Assembly (NCBI GenBank): GCA_910588845.1
Contig: CAJURU010000014.1
Location: 1-64,000 of the forward strand
Direction of reading: 5' to 3'
From: an uncultured Lachnospiraceae bacterium
GTDB taxonomy: Bacteria; Bacillota; Clostridia; Lachnospirales; Lachnospiraceae
DNA: 64,000 nt
Below the pieces are notes generated by a model. The model saw only the letters and a list, made by a program, of their open reading frames with translations, ran no database searches and was not told the origin of the DNA. Both the position numbers and the translations under genes were made by a program. Shown here piece by piece: positions 15,949-23,506 of this stretch (position 1 is the first letter of the stretch; each line of letters opens with the position of its first letter).

Positions 15949-15971
15949 TTATATATCGTAGAGCGATATAT
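15941..15971 (+). promoter_or_regulatory. Overlapping inverted repeats, probable PadR operator
   Basis: Two nested palindromes cover the -10 box and start point: GATATAT-TTT-ATATATC (15941-15957) and ATATATCG-TAGAG-CGATATAT (15951-15971). They share the central ATATATC half. PadR proteins bind AT-rich dyads (ATGT-N8-ACAT is the best known), so autorepression is likely, though the exact half-site differs. Confidence 0.55.
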
Positions 15972-16052
15972 TGTGTGATGATACATTGCTGCATGATACA
16001 TCAATGATAATACACTAAGAGCGAAACTATGGAAGTCTGGGAGGTGATTGTT

Positions 16053-16463
16053 TTGGCGGAAAAGCAGATGGTGATGACAGAGGCATTTTACTATATCCTT
16101 CTGTCTTTAAATACGCCTAATCACGGGTATGGAATTATCCAGAATACCATAGAATTGACGGATGGCAGGCTGGAGTTGGGGGCAGGAACATTGTACGGCG
16201 CTATCAACACATTGCTGGATAGAGGTTGGATTCGCCTGTACAGTGAAGATAAACAATCACGGAAGAAAAAGCAGTATATAATTACGGAGCAGGGAAAGCG
16301 AGCGCTGGGGCAGGAAATAGAGCGCCTGGAAGAATTGTTAGAGAACGGCAGGCGCGTTTTACATCAAGGGTGCGTTAAGTTGGAGGGAACGAATGTAAGA
16401 ACAGGGGAAGAGAAGGAAAAGGAGGCGGGAGAAGATGAAGAAGTTCAGGTTATATTTGGATAA
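16053..16463 (+). CDS. PadR-family transcriptional regulator
   Basis: About 136 residues. The PadR winged helix is clear: T-E-A-F-Y-Y-I-L-L-S-L near the start, H-G-Y-G-I-I-Q, the segment L-G-A-G-T-L-Y-G-A-I-N-T-L and W-I-R-L-Y, then Y-I-I-T-E-Q-G-K-R-A-L. I use the TTG at 16053, since a strong ribosome site (GGAGGTGAT, 16040-16048) is just upstream; an ATG at 16029 lacks one. Its end overlaps the DUF2812 gene by 29 bases, a pairing frequent in Firmicutes. It probably represses its own operon through the palindromes at 15941-15971. Confidence 0.88.
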   Translation: MAEKQMVMTEAFYYILLSLNTPNHGYGIIQNTIELTDGRLELGAGTLYGAINTLLDRGWIRLYSEDKQSRKKKQYIITEQGKRALGQEIERLEELLENGRRVLHQGCVKLEGTNVRTGEEKEKEAGEDEEVQVIFG

Positions 16464-16980
16464 AGATAAAGAGGAAGAGTGGCTGAATGAGATGAGCCGG
16501 CAGGGATGGGCGATGACGGAATTTTTTGCAGGTCTGTATATTTTTACGCCTTGTGAGCCAGGCCAGTATATTTACCGGGTTGATATGTGGAAGGACGCTT
16601 TACACGCACCTGCTTGGAGAAATGATTATCAGAAATATGTAGAATTTGTGGAAGAGACTGGCGCTGAGTATGTCTGCCGCTGGGGTTTTTGGCTGATATT
16701 TCGCAAGGAGTCTGCAAAGGGAGAGTTTGCTTTATATACAGACACGGAATCCCAGATTGCTTTGTATCGAAGAATACGTTGGCTGTTTTTGTTCGTAGGA
16801 ATATTAGAACTTTCTCCTGCATTCTTGAATACCATGAACGTGTTTCATTTCTGGGAGAGCACAGGAGGTAGTTTTATGTATATTATTTTATTTGTTGCTT
16901 TTATCTGCTGGTTTCTCACAGCGGGATGTTTCTTGATGGTATTGAAATGTACGGATAAGATCCAAAGGCTTAGAATGTGA
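16435..16980 (+). CDS. DUF2812 membrane protein
   Basis: A 181-residue protein. The N-terminal soluble part has the DUF2812 pattern (K-E-E-E-W-L-N-E-M-S-R-Q-G-W, Y-I-Y-R-V-D, Y-V-E-F-V-E-E-T-G-A-E). Two hydrophobic helices follow, at about 111-133 and 143-172. In this family the protein is nearly always translated together with a PadR regulator and may sense membrane or cell-wall stress, but its action is unproven. The start lies inside the PadR gene, with GGAGGCGGGAG upstream. Confidence 0.75.
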   Translation: MKKFRLYLDKDKEEEWLNEMSRQGWAMTEFFAGLYIFTPCEPGQYIYRVDMWKDALHAPAWRNDYQKYVEFVEETGAEYVCRWGFWLIFRKESAKGEFALYTDTESQIALYRRIRWLFLFVGILELSPAFLNTMNVFHFWESTGGSFMYIILFVAFICWFLTAGCFLMVLKCTDKIQRLRM

Positions 16981-17004
16981 GCTAGGATAAGGTTATTCAC
17001 ATTT

Positions 17005-17084
17005 TAGATTCGTTCAAAAGGTTCTGTCTTTGTCGCATAAGCGGCAAGGCCTTTTGAACAAGTAAATATTTAGTGCGACAGCCC
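17005..17084 (+). repeat. Structured intergenic repeat, copy 1
   Basis: An element of about 80 bp shared with 25573-25658. The outer stem is GTTCAAAAGG (17012-17021) with CCTTTTGAAC (17050-17059); the inner hairpin is TTGTCGC-ATAA-GCGGCAA (17030-17047). A conserved single-stranded tail 'AAGTAAATAT-TAGTGCGACAGCC' follows. Copy 2 keeps both stems although the bases differ, so the fold seems to matter. It lies after the DUF2812 gene and ends in a C5-T6 run. It may be a small RNA, a 3'-end element or a REP-like dispersed repeat. Confidence 0.7.
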
Positions 17085-17143
17085 CCTTTTTTAAAGAAAA
17101 TATCGCTTAATATAAAAAATGGAAAACTGAAATTAGCAAGTTC

Positions 17144-17172
17144 TTGACAAGTCTCTAAGATTATATTATTAT
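17144..17172 (+). promoter_or_regulatory. Promoter of the NatAB-type ABC operon
   Basis: Consensus TTGACA (17144-17149), a 17-base spacer and TATTAT (17167-17172). Confidence 0.75.
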
Positions 17173-17195
17173 ACTACTGTATTAACCCAATAGTA
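17172..17195 (+). promoter_or_regulatory. Imperfect inverted repeat at the ABC operon start
   Basis: TACTACTG-N8-CAATAGTA, arms of 8 with one mismatch, directly after the -10 box. It resembles operators of GntR/YtrA-type repressors that control ABC exporters, but no such regulator is adjacent. Confidence 0.35.
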
Positions 17196-17217
17196 CAGCG
17201 GAAAGAAAGGACAGAAT

Positions 17218-18000
17218 ATGAAAGAATTGTTGAAAGTGCAGAATTTGAGGAAGACGTTTAAGATTTCTGCCAAGCAGCAGAAGATTGAAAGGACGAAGGA
17301 GCGCATCAAGGTAGCGGTCGATAATCTGAGCTTTACTGCCTATGAGGGAGAGGTGTTTGGGCTGTTAGGCCCCAATGGCGCGGGCAAGACCACTACGCTG
17401 CGCATGATGTCTGCGCTGGTGAAGCCGGATAAGGGGGATGTACTTGTAGACGGCGCAAGCGTGGTCAAGAACCCGGAGGAAGTTCGTAAGAAGATTGGTT
17501 TTCTCACCAGTGAGCTGAAATTGGAAGAGTTTTTTACGCCGAATTATTTGTTTACATTTTTTTCAGAGCTGCACGGCGTGGATAAAGAGACGGCGGCAGC
17601 CAGGAAGCAGAGCCTGTTTGATAAATTTGGAATTACAAAGTTTGCTGAGGTTAAAGTTGGGGATCTTTCTACCGGAATGAAGCAGAAGATATCGTTGGTA
17701 ATATCCATAGTGCATGACCCGGATATTATTATTTTTGATGAACCGACCAATGGTCTCGATGTTCTGACGGCGAAGGTTGTAACGGATTTTCTGTTAGAGC
17801 TCAAGCAGCAGGGAAAGACGATTGTGGTATCTACGCATATTTTCAGTTTGATTGAGAAAATCTGCGACAGGGTAGGAGTTGTGATAGACGGCAAAATGGC
17901 AGTCTGCGACACCTTGGAGAGTCTTACCGCAGAGAAACCGCTGGAAGAGAAATTCTTCGATATTTTTGCAGAAAGAGCAGGTGGGATGAATGAAAAATAG
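17218..18000 (+). CDS. ABC transporter ATPase, NatA type
   Basis: A 260-residue nucleotide-binding subunit. Walker A is G-P-N-G-A-G-K-T-T (about 52-60), the signature is L-S-T-G-M-K-Q-K (standing in for LSGGQ), and Walker B is I-I-I-F-D-E-P-T-N-G-L-D, followed by the switch His in V-V-S-T-H. The extended N-terminus and the signature match NatA, the ATPase of Na+-extruding ABC-2 exporters. Its 3' end overlaps the permease gene by 11 bases. Substrate not certain. Confidence 0.9.
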   Translation: MKELLKVQNLRKTFKISAKQQKIERTKERIKVAVDNLSFTAYEGEVFGLLGPNGAGKTTTLRMMSALVKPDKGDVLVDGASVVKNPEEVRKKIGFLTSELKLEEFFTPNYLFTFFSELHGVDKETAAARKQSLFDKFGITKFAEVKVGDLSTGMKQKISLVISIVHDPDIIIFDEPTNGLDVLTAKVVTDFLLELKQQGKTIVVSTHIFSLIEKICDRVGVVIDGKMAVCDTLESLTAEKPLEEKFFDIFAERAGGMNEK

Positions 18001-19177
18001 TATAATGACAATCATGAAAAAGGAATTTACGCGGTTTTTTACGGATCGGAGAATGGTTTTAACGACTGTGCTTATGCCAGGTTTGATGATTTATCTGCTG
18101 TATTCTTTTATGGGCAGCGGGCTTGCCTCCCAGTTTGAGACGGCAGAGGATTATAAGGCGAGCGTCTACGCTGTTGATTTGCCAGAGAGCATACGCGCAT
18201 TGGAGGATAACGGGGCTTTTCTGGAATTTACGGAGATTTCGCAGGGAGAAACGGATAAAGCGAAAGAGGAGCTGGCGTCATCGGAAGCAGAGTTTGATGT
18301 GTTGGCAGTATTTCCCAAGGATTTTGACGCGCAGGTGGCAGCGTACGATGTGACAGCAGGCGGTAAAGCGCCGGCTGTGGAGCTTTATTATAATTCTACA
18401 GACAATGATTCACAGTCGTCTTACAATATGATGACGGAGATGCTCAATACATATGAATCAGCGCTTGCCAATAAATTTGATATCAATCCCGGCGGGGAAG
18501 GCTACGATATGGCGACCGACGAGGATTTGTCTGCACAGATCTTCTCGATGATGGTGCCCATGCTGTTGATGATCTTTTTGTTTAGCGGATGTATGGCCGT
18601 AGCGCCAGAATCCATCGCGGGAGAGAAGGAGCGTGGAACGATTGCAACGTTGCTTGTTACGCCGATGAAGCGCAGCCATTTAGCAATTGGCAAGATTGTC
18701 AGCCTGAGTGTAATCGCTATTTTAAGCGGACTATCTAGTTTCCTGGGCATGATGCTCTCGCTGCCTAAGATGATGGGCGGCGCCGAAGGCGTGGATGCGA
18801 GCGTATATAATATGACGGATTATGTATTGGTGCTTTTTGTAGTCCTGTCGACGGTGTTGGTAATCATTACCATTGTGTCGGTTATTTCTGCATTTGCTCG
18901 TAATGTGAAGGAAGCGACCGGGTGGGTAACGCCTGTAATGATCATCTCTATGCTTTTGGGTGTAACTTCTATGATACCAAGTTTGTGCAAGACGGAGCCG
19001 GTGTGGTTTTTGATTCCGCTGTATAACAGTGTGCAGAGTATGAACGGTATTTTTTCCATGAATGCGGATGTGCTGAATATTGCAGTGACGGTAGCGGCGA
19101 ATGTTTGTTACGCTGGAATTGGTGTATTTGTACTTGCGAAAATGTTTGATAATGAGAAGATAATGTTCTCAAAATAA
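17990..19177 (+). CDS. ABC-2 type permease, NatB type
   Basis: A 395-residue membrane subunit. One N-terminal helix (about 22-44) is followed by a large extracytoplasmic domain to about 175, then five or so helices, the usual ABC-2 (PF12698) arrangement. It has the conserved cytoplasmic stretch E-S-I-A-G-E-K-E-R-G-T-I-A-T-L-L-V-T-P between helices. Similarity to NatB suggests export of Na+ or of a hydrophobic toxic compound. It is translationally coupled to the ATPase gene. Confidence 0.87.
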   Translation: MKNSIMTIMKKEFTRFFTDRRMVLTTVLMPGLMIYLLYSFMGSGLASQFETAEDYKASVYAVDLPESIRALEDNGAFLEFTEISQGETDKAKEELASSEAEFDVLAVFPKDFDAQVAAYDVTAGGKAPAVELYYNSTDNDSQSSYNMMTEMLNTYESALANKFDINPGGEGYDMATDEDLSAQIFSMMVPMLLMIFLFSGCMAVAPESIAGEKERGTIATLLVTPMKRSHLAIGKIVSLSVIAILSGLSSFLGMMLSLPKMMGGAEGVDASVYNMTDYVLVLFVVLSTVLVIITIVSVISAFARNVKEATGWVTPVMIISMLLGVTSMIPSLCKTEPVWFLIPLYNSVQSMNGIFSMNADVLNIAVTVAANVCYAGIGVFVLAKMFDNEKIMFSK

Positions 19178-19255
19178 ATATTTGCGATATGAAATATATT
19201 TTGGGACGAATCATAAATATTTATAAATTGTTTCAGTTATCCCATGAAATTAATG

Positions 19256-19296
19256 AAAAGGTTTGCATCACTATGTGGTGTGAACCTTTTTCTTTT
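19256..19296 (+). terminator. Terminator hairpin after the NatAB genes
   Basis: AAAAGGTTTGCATCAC (19256-19271), loop TAT, GTGGTGTGAACCTTTT (19275-19290), a 16-bp stem with three G-U pairs ending in a run of T. It separates the exporter from the following importer operon. No clear promoter is seen at 19297-19380, so read-through attenuation is possible. Confidence 0.75.
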
Positions 19297-19380
19297 AAAA
19301 CAATTGTAATATTGATTTTTAATCTCAAATTTCTATCACATTTATTATATAAATTTATAGTGGAAAGAGAGGATATTTAT

Positions 19381-20406
19381 ATGATTAAGAAAAAAATGCA
19401 CTTTTTTTGTCATCAAAAACGGAAAAATAGGAATAAGGGAAAAATAAGAAGACTGGGTATTCTGGCGGCAGTACTTCTGGCGGCAGGAATGACTGGCTGT
19501 GCATCAGAGGATAAGGCAAATGAAGTTTCAATCGGCTATTTCAACAATGTGACCCATCCGCAGGCTCTTTATATGAAAGCACAGAAGACGCTTGAGAAAA
19601 GTTTAGGAGCTGACAAGGAGGTAAGCTGGACAGCTTTTAATGCAGGGCCCGCAGAAGTGGAGGCCCTTTTTTCAGGGGATATTGATATCGGATATATTGG
19701 ACCGGTTCCGGCGGTCAGCGCAAATGTTAAGAGCGGCGGAGATGTAGTGATACTATCAGGTTCTTCCACCGGAGGAGCGATATTGGTAAAACGCCCGGAT
19801 GCTGAGATAGAGAGCGTGGACGATCTTGATGGTAAGACGGTGGCGATCCCACAGATTGGCAATACGCAGCATTTGTCTCTATTGAAGCTTTTAGAGGAGA
19901 ACGGCTTACAGCCAGTGACAGAAGGCGGGACTGTGACAGTCAGCGCTGTGGCAAATGCAGATGTGGCAAATATGATGGAGCGCGGCGATATTGACGCGGC
20001 GTTGGTGCCGGAGCCTTGGGGGGCAACGTTGCTGCAAAATGGCGCAGAACTTTTGCTGGATTACGACGAGTTCTATATGGAAGGAAAATATAATGTGGCA
20101 GTAGTAGTTGTGCGCACGGAATTTATGGAGGAAAATCCACAAGTGGTTGAGAAATTCCTGGCAGAGCATGAGGCAGCCACAAAAGCAATCAATGACGATA
20201 AGGAAAATGCCCTCACCATCATCAACGAAGAGTTGAAGAGCGCAACCGGTAAAGCGTTGGGTGAGGATATCATCTCAGAATCGTTTGGCAGGATTGGCGT
20301 AAGCGCAGAATTAAACCAGGAGTCTGTTTTAGATTTTGCACAGATTAGCAAAGGTCAGGATTTTATTGACGAGCTGCCGGATGAGGCATCCTTGTTTGTA
20401 GATTAG
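19381..20406 (+). CDS. Substrate-binding lipoprotein, SsuA/TauA (NitT/TauT) type
   Basis: About 341 residues. A basic N-terminus, a hydrophobic stretch and the lipobox L-A-A-G-M-T-G-C (Cys about 40) mark an exported lipoprotein. The mature part is a periplasmic-binding fold of the NMT1/SsuA family (G-Y-F-N-N-V-T-H-P-Q-A, D-I-G-Y-I-G-P-V-P-A, G-K-T-V-A-I-P-Q-I-G-N-T-Q-H, A-L-V-P-E-P-W-G). It would capture an alkylsulfonate, taurine, nitrate or a related small anion. ATG 19381 with AGAGAGGA upstream is preferred to the longer frame from 19189, which would cross the terminator hairpin. The N-terminus before the lipobox is unusually long (about 39 residues). Confidence 0.85.
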   Translation: MIKKKMHFFCHQKRKNRNKGKIRRLGILAAVLLAAGMTGCASEDKANEVSIGYFNNVTHPQALYMKAQKTLEKSLGADKEVSWTAFNAGPAEVEALFSGDIDIGYIGPVPAVSANVKSGGDVVILSGSSTGGAILVKRPDAEIESVDDLDGKTVAIPQIGNTQHLSLLKLLEENGLQPVTEGGTVTVSAVANADVANMMERGDIDAALVPEPWGATLLQNGAELLLDYDEFYMEGKYNVAVVVVRTEFMEENPQVVEKFLAEHEAATKAINDDKENALTIINEELKSATGKALGEDIISESFGRIGVSAELNQESVLDFAQISKGQDFIDELPDEASLFVD

Positions 20407-20422
20407 ATGCGGGAGGAAAACG

Positions 20423-21166
20423 ATGGCTTTGGTGTTAGATGGTTTGTGCAAGCGTTTCGATAACAGTGAGAAGGACACTTTGCATGAGATTGATTTGGAA
20501 GTGAAAACAGGGGAATTTGTGTGCATCGTGGGGGCTTCCGGCTGTGGTAAGAGCACACTGTTAAATCTGGTGGCAGGACTGGAGCGGCCGTCGCAGGGTA
20601 AGGTGCTTCTCGACGGTGAGGAAGTAATAAAACCTGGGGCTGACCGCACGGTGATGTTTCAGGAGCATGGGCTGTTTCCTTGGCTCTCTGTTTTGGAAAA
20701 TGTCAAATTTGGCATGAGGATGGCAGGATTTTCTAAGGAAGAGCAGGACAAGAAGGCGCGGCATTATCTGGAAATGGTCAAACTTTGGGATTACCGTGAT
20801 TATCCGATTCATCAAATTTCCGGTGGGATGCGCCAGCGTACCGCATTGGCACGTTCTCTCACCATGGAGTCGAAGGTTCTTCTGATGGACGAGCCTTTTT
20901 CCGCTCTGGATAAGCAGACATCCAATCGTCTGCGCGAGGAATTGCAGCGTATCTGGATGGAAACAAAACAGACGATTCTCTTTATTACCCATAGCGTGGA
21001 GGAGGCTGTTTACCTTGCTGACCGCGTGGTGGTTCTTTCCCCGGACAGCGGTAAAGTGGCAGAGATTGTCACAGTGGAATTGCCTCGTCCCAGGCATGTG
21101 TATGCGCCGGAGTTCGTGGAGCTGCGTCACCGAATTCTGGAAGAAGTCAGAGGGGAGGCCGTGTAA
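20423..21166 (+). CDS. ABC importer ATPase, SsuB/TauB type
   Basis: A 247-residue ATPase: Walker A G-A-S-G-C-G-K-S-T, Q-loop V-M-F-Q-E-H-G-L-F-P-W-L, signature I-S-G-G-M-R-Q-R, Walker B V-L-L-M-D-E-P-F-S-A-L-D, switch I-T-H-S-V-E-E-A. The Q-loop and 'GGMRQR' form are typical of the nitrate/taurine/sulfonate importers. Its last base is the first base of the permease ATG. Confidence 0.92.
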   Translation: MALVLDGLCKRFDNSEKDTLHEIDLEVKTGEFVCIVGASGCGKSTLLNLVAGLERPSQGKVLLDGEEVIKPGADRTVMFQEHGLFPWLSVLENVKFGMRMAGFSKEEQDKKARHYLEMVKLWDYRDYPIHQISGGMRQRTALARSLTMESKVLLMDEPFSALDKQTSNRLREELQRIWMETKQTILFITHSVEEAVYLADRVVVLSPDSGKVAEIVTVELPRPRHVYAPEFVELRHRILEEVRGEAV

Positions 21167-21930
21167 TGGGATTTTTATTATTTCTTATATTATTGGTTGC
21201 AGCCTGGCAGGGGATTTACTGGCTTGGCGTGGATATCTTACAATTGTGGAAACCTTATGCGATGCCTTCGCCATTGGGAGTGGCAGAGAGTTTTCTTGAT
21301 TTGTGCCAGGATGGCAGATTGTTGGAAGCCACAGGCAATTCGCTGCTTCGAGGAATCGGCGGATATGCGATTGCTTTAGTAATTGGTGTGCTCTTAGGCC
21401 TTCTCATTCATCAGTCCAAGTATTTGCAGAAAAATTTAAAGCCGCTGGTATTGGGAATCCAGACCTTGCCAAGCGTCTGCTGGGTGCCTTTTTCAATTCT
21501 GTGGTTTGGGCTCACCACGCAGGCAATCTTGTTTGTGGTGGTGATGGGCGCTGCGTTCAGCGTTGCTATTTCCGTGGATAATGCCATAAAAAATGTGCAG
21601 CCTATCTATACGAAAGCGGCGCTGACCTTGGGAGCTAACAAGAAGCAGCTCTATCTTTATGTAATACTGCCAGCATGTTTACCGGAACTGGTGGCTGGCA
21701 TGAAGCAGGGGTGGTCGTTTGCCTGGCGTGCGCTGATGGCTGGAGAGGTAATGACGACCTCGGTAGGTCTTGGGCAGACGCTTATCATGGGGCGTGATCT
21801 TGCCGATATCAATCAGGTCATGTTGGTGATGTTGGTGATTGTACTGGTGGGTATCATTATTGATAAATGTATATTTTCCGTTGCTGAGAGGCGCATTTTG
21901 CGCAAACGCGGGCTGACGGGAGGAAACTGA
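21166..21930 (+). CDS. ABC importer permease, SsuC/TauC type
   Basis: A 254-residue permease with about six helices of the BPD_transp_1 family. The EAA-like cytoplasmic loop reads A-A-L-T-L-G-A-N-K-K-Q-L-Y-L-Y-V-I-L-P, and the P-S-P and L-P-S-V-C-W-V-P segments are typical of SsuC/TauC. It completes a three-gene importer; substrate unproven. Start overlaps the ATPase stop (TAATG). Confidence 0.9.
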   Translation: MGFLLFLILLVAAWQGIYWLGVDILQLWKPYAMPSPLGVAESFLDLCQDGRLLEATGNSLLRGIGGYAIALVIGVLLGLLIHQSKYLQKNLKPLVLGIQTLPSVCWVPFSILWFGLTTQAILFVVVMGAAFSVAISVDNAIKNVQPIYTKAALTLGANKKQLYLYVILPACLPELVAGMKQGWSFAWRALMAGEVMTTSVGLGQTLIMGRDLADINQVMLVMLVIVLVGIIIDKCIFSVAERRILRKRGLTGGN

Positions 21931-21962
21931 GAAATATAGATAAGACAGTCCTTTCTTTTTTC

Positions 21963-21991
21963 TTGTAAATTTTGGAATGGTAGTATATAAT
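21963..21991 (+). promoter_or_regulatory. Promoter of gltX
   Basis: TTGTAA (21963-21968), a 17-base spacer and TATAAT (21986-21991). Confidence 0.65.
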
Positions 21992-22033
21992 AGGCAACAG
22001 ATTAAAATTTGCAGCAAGAAAAGGAGAATGACA

Positions 22034-23506
22034 ATGAGTAAGGTACGAACAAGATATGCGCCAAGCCCAACTGGTAAAATGCATGTCGGTAATCTGCGGT
22101 CTGCACTGTATGAGTTTTTGATTGCCAAGCATGCGGGCGGGGATTTCATGCTTAGGATAGAGGATACGGATCAGGAGCGTTTCGTGGAGGGCGCAACGGA
22201 TATTATTTACCGCACGTTGGACAGCGCGGGGCTCAAACACGATGAGGGACCCGATAAGGACGGCGGTTTTGGTCCTTATATCCAGAGTGAACGCATGAAG
22301 AGCGGAATTTATATGGAATATGCGAAAAAGCTTGTAGAACGCGGTGAGGCGTATTATTGTTTCTGTGATAAAGAGCGGCTTGATTCCCTCAAGACAGAGA
22401 TTGTGGAGGGGAAGGAAATCATGATGTATGACAAGCATTGCCTTTCTCTGTCTAAGGAGGAAGTAGAAGCAAAGCTTGCATCCGGTATTCCTTTTGTCAT
22501 CCGCCAGAATATTCCCAATGAGGGGACAACGACCTTTCACGACGAACTGTATGGGGACATCAGCGTAGAAAACGCGGAGCTTGACGATATGGTACTGATT
22601 AAATCTGATGGATATCCCACCTATAATTTTGCAAATGTGGTAGACGATCATACGATGAATATCACTCATGTGGTGCGCGGCAATGAATATTTATCTTCTG
22701 CGCCTAAGTATCAGCGGCTTTATGATGCGTTTGGCTGGGATTCGCCGGTGTATATCCATCTGCCGCTGATTACGGATGAGAATCATAAGAAATTGTCGAA
22801 ACGAAGCGGGCATGCTTCTTTTGAGGATTTGATTGCGCAGGGATTTCTTACGGACGCAGTTGTCAATTATATTGCGCTTCTTGGCTGGAGCCCGGAGGAT
22901 AATCGTGAAATTTTCACTTTGAATGAGCTGATTTGGGAGTTTGATTACCACAGAATCAGCAAATCCCCGGCTGTTTTCGATATTGTGAAATTAAAGTGGA
23001 TGAATGGGGAATATTTAAAAGCCATGGATTTTGATAAGTTCTATGAGATGGCTCTGCCTTATTTGAGGAAAAGTATTACCAAGGATTATGATTTGAAAAA
23101 GATTGCCGCAATGGTTAAGACCAGGATTGAAATTTTCCCCGACATTGCGGATCATATTGATTTCTTTGAGTGCGTACCGGATTATGACAGTTCTATGTAT
23201 GCGCATAAGAAGATGAAGACTACGCCGGAGACTTCCTTAGAAGTGCTGCGTGAGCTGTTGCCCATTTTGGAGGAGCAGGACGATTATTCTAATGACGCTT
23301 TGTATGAGACGCTTTCTAAGTATGTGGCGGATAAGGGATGCAAGAACGGATATGTCATGTGGCCGGTGCGTACCGCAGTCTCCGGCAAGCAGATGACGCC
23401 GGGCGGCGCGACAGAGATTATGGAAGTTCTGGGTAAGGAGGAATCTCTGGCAAGATTACGCGCTGCGGTTGCAAAATTGGATGCGGGTCAGGAATCATCT
23501 CTATGA
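22034..23506 (+). CDS. gltX: Glutamyl-tRNA synthetase
   Basis: A 490-residue class I synthetase that charges tRNA-Glu. HIGH region: Y-A-P-S-P-T-G-K-M-H-V-G-N (about 8-20); I-E-D-T-D motif; KMSKS region: K-K-L-S-K-R-S-G (about 251-258); C-terminal anticodon-binding helices with P-V-R-T-A-V-S-G near the end. ATG 22034 has AAGGAG at the right distance; ATG 22028 is too close. It overlaps the helicase gene by 4 bases (ATGA). Confidence 0.95.
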   Translation: MSKVRTRYAPSPTGKMHVGNLRSALYEFLIAKHAGGDFMLRIEDTDQERFVEGATDIIYRTLDSAGLKHDEGPDKDGGFGPYIQSERMKSGIYMEYAKKLVERGEAYYCFCDKERLDSLKTEIVEGKEIMMYDKHCLSLSKEEVEAKLASGIPFVIRQNIPNEGTTTFHDELYGDISVENAELDDMVLIKSDGYPTYNFANVVDDHTMNITHVVRGNEYLSSAPKYQRLYDAFGWDSPVYIHLPLITDENHKKLSKRSGHASFEDLIAQGFLTDAVVNYIALLGWSPEDNREIFTLNELIWEFDYHRISKSPAVFDIVKLKWMNGEYLKAMDFDKFYEMALPYLRKSITKDYDLKKIAAMVKTRIEIFPDIADHIDFFECVPDYDSSMYAHKKMKTTPETSLEVLRELLPILEEQDDYSNDALYETLSKYVADKGCKNGYVMWPVRTAVSGKQMTPGGATEIMEVLGKEESLARLRAAVAKLDAGQESSL

